Assembly: GCF_963259705.1 (NCBI RefSeq)
Contig: NC_081851.1
Coordinates: 10,638,145-10,702,144 of the forward strand
Source: Myotis daubentonii
Lineage: Eukaryota > Chordata > Mammalia > Chiroptera > Vespertilionidae
Length of the DNA stretch: 64,000 bases
Direction of reading: 5' to 3'
Under the pieces are notes generated by a model, which did not search any database, was not told the DNA's origin, and saw nothing but the letters and a program-made list of their open reading frames with translations. The translations under genes and the position numbers were made by a program. The first letter of the stretch is position 1; the number at the start of each line of letters is the position of its first letter. Shown piece after piece: positions 11,732 through 20,422 of this stretch.

Positions 11732-12125
11732 CCATGCAGCAGTAAAAAAGAAGGACCTCTTACCCTTGAAGCAGCATGGAGGGACCTGGAGAGTATTGTG
11801 CTAAGTGAAATAGGCCAGTCAGAGAAAGACACGTACCACATGATCTCACTCATATGTGGGAGCTAATGAACAAAATAAACTCACAAACAAAATAGATCCA
11901 GAGACATGGGAGCAGGGAACAGATTGTCGAATCTCATTGGGAAAGGGGTGGGAGCGGGGTGGCTAGAAAGAGATCAACCAAAGACCTTGTATGTACATAT
12001 GCAAAACCCATGGACACAGACCATAGGGTGGTGGGGGCCTGGGGTGGAGGGTGGAGGGGGGTTAGGAGAGGTCAATGGGGGAATGAAAGGGGGAATATGT
12101 AATACTTTCAACAATAAAGATTATT
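11732..12125 (+). mobile_element. Sense 3' part of the same L1 (ORF2 end, 3'UTR, poly(A) signal)
   Basis: From 'ATGCAGCAGTAAAAAAG' onward the plus strand gives the last ORF2 codons (ending near '..[10 protein letters not shown]' at about 11866). Then come a G-rich 3'UTR (GGGTGGTGGGGGCCTGGGG and similar) and AATAAA at about 12113 with a short A-rich end. This is the true 3' end; the inverted piece to its left is the 5' part. Confidence 0.87.
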
Positions 12126-12140
12126 AAAAAACATAGTATG
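12126..12140. repeat. Right target-site duplication of the twin-primed L1
   Basis: Partner of 10888-10902 with two mismatches. It overlaps the short A-rich L1 tail, so its left edge is uncertain by a few bases. Confidence 0.6.
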
Positions 12141-12439
12141 AATCATAACTTCCATTTTAAAAAGTCTGATACTAGACTTTTAAAATGTTCTTAAAAATAA
12201 ATGTTCCTGGTTGAACTTTGTGTAACATTTCAGTCTCTATTGCAAGAGATCATCTTGGAAGAAATTATGATGTTTGTCACGTGGAAAAGAAGTACAGAGT
12301 GGGAACTGGGAGAGGAGGGAAGCGGCCGGTGGGGAGAGGCTGAGGAATGAGCTGCAGAAGTGAGCAGAGGGAGAGGTCTGCCTGGACCGGAAGGCTTATC
12401 CCTGTCGCATGTAGAACTGGGGGGACAGCTGGCATCATG

Positions 12440-12600
12440 GAACATTTACGACATGTGAGCTCTTCACAAAGATTATCTTGTCTAATCTTTACAATTTTAT
12501 GATTATTTTTTTCAGACGAGAAAATAGGCTCAGGGAGGTGCAGTAAAATGCCTAATGTTACAGAAGAAGCAGTAGGTGACAGAACTGGCCCTCGCCTGGT
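12440..12600 (+). mobile_element. MIR remnant
   Basis: Sense-orientation MIR order is visible: 'CTTGTCTAATCTTTACAATTTT..CAGACGAGAAAATAGGCTCAGG..GTGACAGAACTGG', the region normally reading 'ttacagatgaggaaactgaggc..cagagccgg'. Confidence 0.65.
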
Positions 12601-12609
12601 TTTGCCCAG

Positions 12610-14279
12610 GGGTTCCTGGACAGACTTCCGGCCAGCAGCTGCAGAGGAAAGCTGGACATAGAGCTGCAGCATGGAGGTGACTATGATTCCTGACTCAGAA
12701 GTGTGTTTCCACACCAGCTTTCCACAGTCTTTTGGTATAACACACTCTTTCTATGTCAGATGCAATTTTAACTGTGATTGCGCTTGAACTCTCTCCTAAG
12801 ACAGGCGGCAGCTTTCCACCGCCTGCTACCCAGGGCGTGGCTCTCCCCATCCCCTCTCCGTGGGTTCCTCCTGAGCCACTGGCCGGGGTCTCGCTCGCTG
12901 CCTTGCTGAGGGGGCTTCCGAGGCCATGAGCTGAGAGTGAAGCCCCTTCAGACCACGGGGCATGTGTGTGGAGACTGGAAACTCGTCAAGGATTCCCTCT
13001 GCACTCAAAGAAGTGAGGTATGGAAATTAAAGCCTGGGGTACAGTGCTGGCGCCCTTGGCAACGCCAGAGGAGGGAGAAACCCACAGGATTTTCAGCTGC
13101 TTTGTGCCTGTGAGTGCCCAGGTGACAGCGGTTTCTCTCACACGTCCACAGACTCAGGTTTGACAATGGCACCCGAGCTGAGATCAGAGCTCCTGAGTCA
13201 CCAATGGCAGGTGGCTAGCTGCAAGGAGAGCAGTGGCCCGTCCCCCTGGTTCAGTGACGGTAAGACTCCCTTTCTTGCACTAAAAGAATTAGCCCACTGA
13301 GGCCTTATTTTGAAGTTTTTAAATTCCAACAGAGTGACCTTTGCTGTCCTCTGGTCTGCCAGCTCCTGCAGGGCCGCCGCCGGCCCCCTCCTCTGGGCAG
13401 AGATTCTGGAAATCCTGGGGGTCTGCATGTGGGCTCCCCTGGAGGGCAGACCTGCGGCCTCTCAGGGAAGCTTAGATTGTTTCTTCCTCCACGTTCAACT
13501 TTCACTCAAGAGAATCTGAAGGCCCATGCTTCCCGGGAAGGGTTTGCAGTTATAATCGGGGGTCCCCTTATCTGCAGCTCCTGCAACAACAAAGAAAGCT
13601 CCCGTTCTCTCTGGAGGGGCAAATGGATGGGGCCTGACCTGGCTGGCAGCGGGCCCAGAAGGGGGTGAGGCCTTGGCTGCGATCCTTATAGTCAGCGGCC
13701 TCTCCTAACAGAGGCGAGCATGCTATCTCCAGTTGCACGCTAACAGCGCTCTGGGGAAAGCACAGTTTCCAGTGGCCTTTTGATAAACACATTCTTGGAA
13801 CGGGCAGCTGCTACCTACCGCGGGACCCCGGGGAAGATATTTTGAGCAGGTCCGAGGCAGCAGGGTACAGGCCGTCTGTACTCGCTGTGCCGGTTTGAAG
13901 TGCTCTATTAATTGTCAGGAGTGACGCGGTAGATCCACCCAGCAGTTTGGGTCAATATCTGTATAAGCATCTAATTTTTACCCAGGTGGGGAGCTGGAGT
14001 CCAGGACGTGGAACTCTCATGGCCGTTTCTCAGGCATGACATTCCCTGCTGCCTCACCCCCCTGGTGTGGGACTGAGAAGGCTGCCACCTCTTTCTCAGC
14101 CCCCGGCTCGGGGTTCTGCCCTGTCACCTTTCACTTGCCCTTTTTCTGAACTGTCCCGCACAGGACCAGGCTTTCCCGGGAGTGAGGGGATGTTGAGACG
14201 TGGTTTACACAATGTGTGAACTACATGTCCTGGTTACACATTAGCCGGAACACTTGGTGTGTGCGTGTGGGTGTGCGTG

Positions 14280-14280
<1 letters not shown>
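12610..14280. other. Unique sequence, moderately GC-rich
   Basis: No recognisable element or gene. Several short frames occur on both strands (up to 79 codons) without domain content. Confidence 0.4.

Positions 14281-14281
<1 letters not shown>

Positions 14282-14317
<36 letters not shown>
14282..14317. repeat. (TG)n microsatellite
   Basis: About 18 near-perfect TG dinucleotides, preceded by imperfect TG-rich sequence from about 14258. Confidence 0.95.
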
Positions 14318-14318
<1 letters not shown>

Positions 14319-14494
14319 TCTCAAAGGCACTGTTGTCTGTTTGACCGTCTTGGGCATGGTGTTCTTCCTGCATCATATTCCTACCCTTGAGGTTTAGATG
14401 CTTCTCTCAGCCCCCAAACCCCTGGATACCTGGGGACCTTTTCCACTGGACCTTCGATTATCCTTCCAGTGCAGGGTAAGTGAATCCCCTAGAC

Positions 14495-14655
14495 TCTTGA
14501 GTGTGGCTCTTCCACAAAATACCACATGTGGGCGCGCATGTACAGTGCGATTGAAACTTCGTGACCCATGAGCAGAAGTCAGTATTTTGTGGAAGAGCCA
14601 CACTCAAGGGGCCAGAGCCGCATGTGGCTCGCAAGCCACAGTTTGCCAACCACTG
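14495..14655. mobile_element. Foldback hAT-type element, left end missing
   Basis: Inverted arms CTTGAGTGTGGCTCTTCCAC (from 14498) and GTGGAAGAGCCACACTCAAG (to about 14607) are perfectly complementary over some 27 bp around a 55-bp centre. Right of them 'CCGCATGTGGCTCGCAAGCC' and CAAACTGTGG-like text lead to the terminal motif ..GCCAACCACTG (complement of CAGTGGTTGGC). The expected matching left terminus is absent, so the left end is deleted or rearranged. It resembles bat nhAT elements. Confidence 0.68.
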
Positions 14656-14981
14656 GTCTAGAGCTCTTTTATGTCTTCATCCTCCTGGTATTTCCTGAGT
14701 AAGTCCCAGGAAAATTCTGGAACTAACTTTACCATTATTATGATTCCATACCCCCACTCAGCCCAAGCCTGGCCTGCAGGGAACCTCCATCACCACGTAC
14801 AGCTGTGTGACGCCTGTCTTCCTCCTCCACTGCCCTCTCATTCCTCTGCACCCTTCCCATCGATTTTGCTTTTCATGCAATGATGTTGAATCATATAAAA
14901 ATTGGGAATTTCATGTGGTTCAACCTAACATTTCTGTCAACAGTTGCACTAGCTCTAGAATTCTCTCCCAACTTCCATTTT

Positions 14982-14984
<3 letters not shown>

Positions 14985-15073
<89 letters not shown>
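14985..15073. repeat. Compound (TC)n(AC)n microsatellite
   Basis: About 19 TC units run into about 25 AC units. The long frames on both strands here are the dinucleotide repeat translated. Confidence 0.97.
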
Positions 15074-15077
<4 letters not shown>

Positions 15078-15079
15078 CA

Positions 15080-16300
15080 CGTACACATGCACCACATGCT
15101 CTTTTCCTAAGAAATAATATTTTGGGGGAATTTATCTCAAATAAGCAATAGAAACCATAACTTAATTGTGTTTTACTTCTGTCCCCCCCTCCCCAAGCCA
15201 AGTGATAAACACCCTCAAATCCGAATAAGGCAGTGTAATGTCCTATTGTGACCTCAGAGATCATAAAGCAAATGATTCTGTTTCTCCCAGAAGTTTAGAC
15301 ATGTAAGGAAGGCACAGAGAGACGTGCCTTGATATATTGTGTGTATTTTCAATTTTTACAAGAGTCTTTGCAGGGAAGATTTTTTAAAGTCTCACATGAG
15401 GAACACACAGGAGGTCACTGACTTAAGGGGTCCGCGAGGACCCACACGAGAGCATCTCAAAGGCAGTGTGTGCCTTTACTGCTCCCGCACCCACGGCAGA
15501 CAGGAGCTCTGAGTGTGGGCGTGGCCGGCGGAGCAGCACAGGAATAGCTGCTGGCTCCCTCCTGGGGAGGTGCTTTTCTTGTCAAGTCTGTACTCTTGAG
15601 GGTTCTGAAATGGGAACAAGGGGAGGGCATGCTATCAGGGAACACAATGAAGGTCTCTTCTGAATTGTCCAGAGAAGACTGGGCAGTAGGGAGAGGCCTG
15701 GACTGCAGGGTGACCAGCTGTGCCCTAGCGGGGGACCAGGAGCTGTGCCCTGGCCTCTCGGTTTCGTCCTCTGCCGTTTGGGTTGATCATGCAGCTGTCA
15801 CAGGGCTAGTGATATTGAGAGGGACTCACATGGGAACAGTTGGCCTCATTGGTTCCTGTTGAATCAAAACTCAGCCACAGTAGCTTCTCTATAAGGGGGA
15901 GGAAAGGGGGCTTAGGGAGCACCCTCAGGGCCTCAGGAAAGCGAGGCTGTGACAGCTGTGCCCTTGTTCTGCCCTCGGGCTTCTGGGGACTATTGGGCCC
16001 CCCTGATTGCTGCATGCCCTGCGGTCACTCACGGTTGGCTTGTCCGCAGCCCTGTGACTTGTGATCTGTTCTCAGGTAGGACCTGGTGATGGCTCTGGAC
16101 TGTGCAGTCTAACCGTGGCTCCTGCTGGCGACCTTGGGACCTGAGGGGCGACACGCCTTGAGTTACTAAGTTTCCCCTGGGCCTCATCGGCGCCAGAATC
16201 AGTGCTGCAGCAGCTGGTAACTTGGCAACACTGAGGACAGAAGCCCAAGCAAAGCTGCTCCCTTCAGCCAAAGGACCGAGACAGGAGCCGCCTCACAAAT
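15080..16300. other. Unique sequence, nothing recognised
   Basis: Mixed GC content with short overlapping frames only. No element recognised. Confidence 0.4.
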
Positions 16301-16304
16301 GAAA

Positions 16305-16685
16305 AGATGGAAGAACATGTGCAACGCAGACATTAATGTTTAAAAAGCAAGATTAGCCAGATCAGCACTAGATAATGTAGATTTCAAAGAAGAGAAAATG
16401 GCAAGGACAGGGAGATTTTTAAAAAATTATGGTAAAAGGGTTAAAAGAGCTCATACACCAGGCAACAGGGCTGCAAAATACATAAAGCAGAGATAGATAC
16501 ATCCGGAAGGAGAAGTAGACAATTCCGTGATTACAGTTAGAGACTCAACATCCCTCTCTCAACACCTGAAAGAACAACTGGGCAGAAAATGAGTCAGGAA
16601 ACAGAAGAAACGAATAACACCGTCAGCCAATAGGTCATATTTGACTTTTATGAAACATTCCATCCAACAACAGCAGAACACAATT
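16305..16685 (+). mobile_element. Old L1 ORF2 remnant, plus strand
   Basis: 'CCAGATCAGCACTAGATAAT' with 'GTAGATTTCAAAGAAGAG', and later 'AGACTCAACATCCCTCTCTC', are standard landmarks in the L1M ORF2 endonuclease/RT linker. The fragment is short and frame-broken and stops where the minus-strand L1 pile starts. Confidence 0.6.
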
Positions 16686-16689
16686 TTTA

Positions 16690-17928
16690 ATTTAAAAAAT
16701 GTTATTTATTACATTGTTTGGGGTGACATTGGTCAACATGAACATATGGGTTTCAGGTGTGGGTTTCTTTGTTACAAGATCTGCATATTGCACCATGTGC
16801 CCACCACCCAAAGTCAAGTCTTCTCCTGTCACCTCATATTAGGACCTCCTTCTCCTCCCACCCTCTTCCCTCTGGAAGCCACCACTCTGCTGCTTGTGTT
16901 AGTAAGTTTCAGTTTTATATCCCACATATGAGTGAAATCATATGGTTCTTAGCTTTTTCTGACTGATTTATTTCACTTAGCATAATGTTCTTGAGGTCCA
17001 TCCATGTGGTTGTAAATGATGCTATTTCATCCTTTCTTATGGCTGAGTAGTATTCCATCATGTATATGTACCACATCTTTACCCAGTCCTCTATTGCAGG
17101 GCACTTTGGCTGTTTCCAAGTCTTGGCCACTGTGAAAAAGGCTGTAGTGAACAGAGGTGTATATATCTTTGCCACTACATGATTTCGAATTTTTCGGGCA
17201 TATACTCAGGAGTGGGATTGGTGGGTCATATGGTAGCTCTATTCTTAATTTTTTGAGGAATCGCCAGACTGCTTTCCATAGTGGTTGTACCATCTACATT
17301 CCCACCAGCAGTGAACGAGGGTTCCCTTTCCCCACAGCCTCTCCAACACTTGTTATTGCTTGTCTTGTTGATAATGGCCACTCTAACAGGTGTGAGGGGC
17401 TATCTCATTGTAGTTTTGATTTGCATTTCCCTGATTGCCAATGAGGTTGAACATCTTTCCATATATCTATTGGCTGTATGTCTTCTTGGGAGAGGTGTGT
17501 TTTCAGGTTCTCTGCCCACCTTTTGATTGGATTGTTTGTTTGTTTGGTGTTGAGTTTTATGAGTTCTTTATATATTTAGGAAATTAAACCTTTGTTGGAG
17601 CTACTGTTTGCAAACATCATCTCCCATCTGCTTGGCTGTCTGTTTGTTGTCCGTTTATTTTGCTGTGTAGAAGCTCTTCAGTATGATATAGTCCCATTCA
17701 TTTGTTTTTGCCTTTACCTCCCTTGCCTTTGGGGTCAAGTCCATAAAATGTTCTCTATGACCCAGGTCCATATGTTTGATACCTATGTTTTCTTCTATGT
17801 AACTTATTGTTTGGGTCTTATGTTTAGGTCTTTGATCCATTTTGAATTAGTTCTTGAACATGGGACAAACTGCAATCCAGTTTCATTTATTTGCATGTGG
17901 CTTTCCAGTATTCCCAGCACCATTTTAT

Positions 17929-17930
<2 letters not shown>
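16690..17930 (-). mobile_element. L1 3' end (3'UTR and ORF2 C-terminus), minus strand, older copy
   Basis: The minus-strand 3'UTR lies at about 16690-16915. ORF2p C-terminal text follows, e.g. the 86-codon frame 16915-17175 with WYIYMMEYYSAIRKDE and ending HMISLICGI*, and 17027-17293 with RIELPYDPPIPLLSICP. A further piece (17655-17840) has [13 protein letters not shown]. Frameshifts separate these frames. The element is cut at about 17930, where a CTAT repeat and a second L1 begin. Confidence 0.85.

Positions 17931-17974
<44 letters not shown>
17931..17974. repeat. (ATCT)n microsatellite
   Basis: About 11 tetranucleotide units exactly at the border of two minus-strand L1 pieces. It probably grew from the T-rich complement of an L1 poly(A) tail. 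Confidence 0.95.
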
Positions 17975-17976
<2 letters not shown>

Positions 17977-18832
17977 TATTGTTTAAAGTCTTACATATGT
18001 CTCATTTTCCCCCGATTAACCCGCCCCCCGGGCACTCCCACTCTTCAGGACAAGCCCCCACAGTCACAGTGTCCATGCCCGTTGGTTATGCTAATATGCA
18101 TGCATACAAGTCCTTTGGTTGATCTCTTACCCCGCCCCCTCCCCTGCCCTCTCTCTGAGGTTGGACAGTCTGTTCAGTGTTTCTTTGTCTCTGGATCTAT
18201 TTTTGTTCATCAGTATGTGTTGCTCATTATATCCCACATATGAGTGAGATCATGTGATATTTATCTTTCCCCGACTGGCTTATTTTGCTTAGCATAATGC
18301 TCTCCAGGTCCATCCATGCTGTTGCAAATGGTAAAATTTCCTTCTTTTTTATAGCAGAGTAGTATTACATTGTGTAGATGTACCACAGTTTTTTAATCCA
18401 CTCATCTGCTGATGGGCATTTAGGCTGTTTCCAAATCTTAGCTATGGTAAATTGTGCTGCTATGAACATAGGGGTGCATATGTCCTTTCTGATTGGTATT
18501 TCTGGTTTCTTGGGATATATTCCCAGAGTGGGATTACTGGGTCAAATGGGAGTTCCATTTTTAATTTTTTGCGGAATCTCCATACTGTTTTCCACAGTGG
18601 CTGCACCAGTCTGCATTCCCACCAGCAGTGCAGGAGGGTTCCTTTTTCTTCACATCCTTGCCAGAACTTGTCATTTGTTGATTTGTTGATGACAGCCATT
18701 CTGACAGGTGTGAGATGGTACCTCATTGTTGTTTTGATTTGCATCTCTCAGATGATTAGTGACTTTGAGGATGTTTTCATATGTCTCTTGGCCTTTTCTG
18801 TAAGTCCTCTTTCAAAAAGTGTCTGCTTAGGT
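17975..18832 (-). mobile_element. L1 3' end, younger copy, minus strand
   Basis: The minus-strand 3'UTR spans about 17975-18235 and ORF2 C-terminus follows. The frame 18460-18744 has [37 protein letters not shown] and [10 protein letters not shown], the conserved Cys/His-containing C-terminal segment of L1 ORF2p. The L1 text stops abruptly at '..GTGTCTGCTTAGG', where the palindrome 18833-19054 begins. Confidence 0.87.
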
Positions 18833-19054
18833 CAGTGGTTCTCAACCTTGGCTGCACATTAGAATCACCTGGGAATCTTTTTAAAATCCTGATTTCTGGG
18901 CCTCATCCTCCGGAAATTCTGTTTCTTTGTTATGGGGTGAGGCCACAACATTAGTAACAAAGAAACAGAATTTCCGGAGGATGAGGCCCAGAAATCGGGA
19001 TTTTAAAAAGATTCCCAGGTGATTCTAATGTGCAGCCAAGGTTGAGAACCACTG
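18833..19054. repeat. Near-perfect 222-bp palindrome from a Charlie-type (MER-like) hAT element
   Basis: Two arms of about 98 bp (18833-18930 and 18957-19054) are reverse complements with a single difference (AATCCTGAT against AATCCCGAT), around a spacer of about 26 bp. Each arm begins CAGTGGTTCTCAACC, a hAT terminal motif, and contains ACATTAGAATCACCTGGG as in ancient mammalian Charlie elements. I find no 8-bp target duplication (AGGT on the left, AGTT on the right). Confidence 0.8.
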
Positions 19055-19246
19055 AGTTAATTGAAAAGTATATGATAACTGCCAATGTGTTCCATTGAGT
19101 GCCAGGGTGCACTGAAGAATAAGTGCCTCACTTCAGGAACTTACCCATTTACTTGGAAAGCCAATGAAATAAAAAGAATTAGCATATTGTGGTTAGACAC
19201 TTATATAATTCATAACGTGATCCCCTGATAAGTCGAGTACCCACCC
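19055..19246. other. Unassigned 190-bp segment inside the L1 pile
   Basis: AT-rich sequence unlike any L1 portion in this window. With the palindrome it replaces about 0.3 kb of L1 ORF2 that would join 18832 to 19247 (compare 11320-11650). Confidence 0.5.
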
Positions 19247-19516
19247 TACATTTAAGTCTTTTATACATTTTGAGTTTATTCTTGTGTACGGCAGTCATGT
19301 TTCATTTGTTTTTGCACATATCCATTCAATTTTCCCAACACCATTTATTGAAGAGACTGTCTTTACTCCATTGTATGCTCTTGCCTCCTTTGTCAAATAT
19401 TGAGTGTAATGGCTTGGGTCAATTTCTGGGTTCTCTGTTCTGTTCCATTGATCTATGTGCCTGTTTTTGTGCCAGTACCAGGCTGTTTTGATTATAGTGG
19501 TTTTGTAGTATAGCTT

Positions 19517-19531
19517 GATATCTGGTATTTT
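19517..19531. repeat. Left target-site duplication of the short L1 insertion
   Basis: GATATCTGGTATTTT, repeated exactly at 19648-19662. Confidence 0.9.
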
Positions 19532-19647
19532 TTAATTTTGTTTTATTGCTTAAAGTATTACAAAGAGTATTATATATGTCTCCTTTTCCCCCCCTTCTTG
19601 ACATTCCCCCGGCTTCCCCTATCCCCCAGTGTCTTATGTCCATTGGT
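19532..19647 (-). mobile_element. 116-bp 5'-truncated L1 (3'UTR only) inserted into older L1
   Basis: The plus strand begins T-rich (complement of the poly(A) tail). It then shows the complement of the bat L1 3'UTR as at 17975 ('TTTTATTGCTTAAAGTATTAC', 'CTCCTTTTCCCCCC', 'CTTATGTCCATTGGT'). Exact 15-bp duplications flank it, so it is a complete but heavily truncated retrotransposition event. Confidence 0.88.
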
Positions 19648-19662
19648 GATATCTGGTATTTT
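19648..19662. repeat. Right target-site duplication of the short L1 insertion
   Basis: Exact copy of 19517-19531. The host L1 ORF2 text resumes here. Confidence 0.9.
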
Positions 19663-19869
19663 GATCTCTCCAACTTTTTTCTTTTTTCTAAGTATTGCTG
19701 CAGGGACTTTTTGGGTTCTGTATAAATTTTTGGAGTTCTAGATCTGTGAAACATGCCTTTGCTATTGTGATAGGGATCTCATTGATTCTATAGATTGCTT
19801 TCAGTAGTATGGACATTTCAATGATATTGATCCTACCAATCCATGAACACAGTATAGTCTTTAAGATTC

Positions 19870-20422
19870 TTTCTTTGTCTTTAACATTTGCCATTTTAAT
19901 TATGATGTGCCTAAGTGAGGGTCTTTTTGGAGTCATCTTGATTGGGATTCTCTGTGTTTCCTGAACTTGAGTGACCTTTTCCTTCACCAGGTTAGGGAAA
20001 TTTCCTGTCATTATTTCTTCAAACAGGTTCTCTAGTCCCTGCTCAGATTTTTCTTCTTTTGGTACCCCTATGATGCAGATGCTGTTAGGCTTCATGTTAT
20101 CCCAAAGCTCCCTTAAACTATCCTCCTACTTTAAATTTTTTTTCTAATTGCTCCTCTAAATGTTTTTTATTTTCTACCTTGTCTTCTAATTTGCTGATTT
20201 GGTGTTCTGCTTCTTCCAGTCTACTGTTGATTCCTTCCAGGGCATTTTAAAAATTTCAGTTATGTCATTCTTCATTTCTGCTTGATTCTCATTCATTTTT
20301 TTTATACTGCTGTAGTTTTCATTTAGTTCCATAATGTTCTCATTAAGTTGCTTGTAGATCTCATTAAGCTGTTTGAGCACACTTATAACCATTACTTTGA
20401 ATTCTTTATCTGGCAATTGCAT
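19870..20422 (-). pseudogene. L1 ORF1 remnant, minus strand
   Basis: ORF1p is the RNA-binding trimeric chaperone of L1. The N-terminal part (frame 20186-20422, 78 codons, start MQLPDKEFKVMVISVLKQLN) has the heptad-rich coiled-coil character of ORF1p. After a frameshift and gap, the frame 19688-20095 contains IIGVPKEEKSEQGLENLFEE and RHIIIKMANVKDKERILK, typical of the RRM and C-terminal domain. The protein is broken at 20095-20186 and fused to ORF2 text at about 19870. Confidence 0.85.

Larger units (their letters stand above)
19247..19870 (-). pseudogene. L1 ORF2 fragment, minus strand, joined to ORF1
   Basis: The minus strand encodes L1 ORF2p text (SWIGRINIIEMSILLKAIYR and onward through ELQKFIQNPKSPCSNT), in the region after the reverse-transcriptase core. 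A separate short L1 insertion (19532-19647) interrupts it. At about 19870 the frame passes without a stop into ORF1 text, although kilobases of ORF1/ORF2 separate these points in a complete L1. Confidence 0.83.

Noticed and set aside
16915..18744. Reverse-transcriptase-like frames as a functional gene
   Set aside because: They are short, frameshifted 3' ends of L1 retrotransposons lacking the endonuclease and polymerase core.
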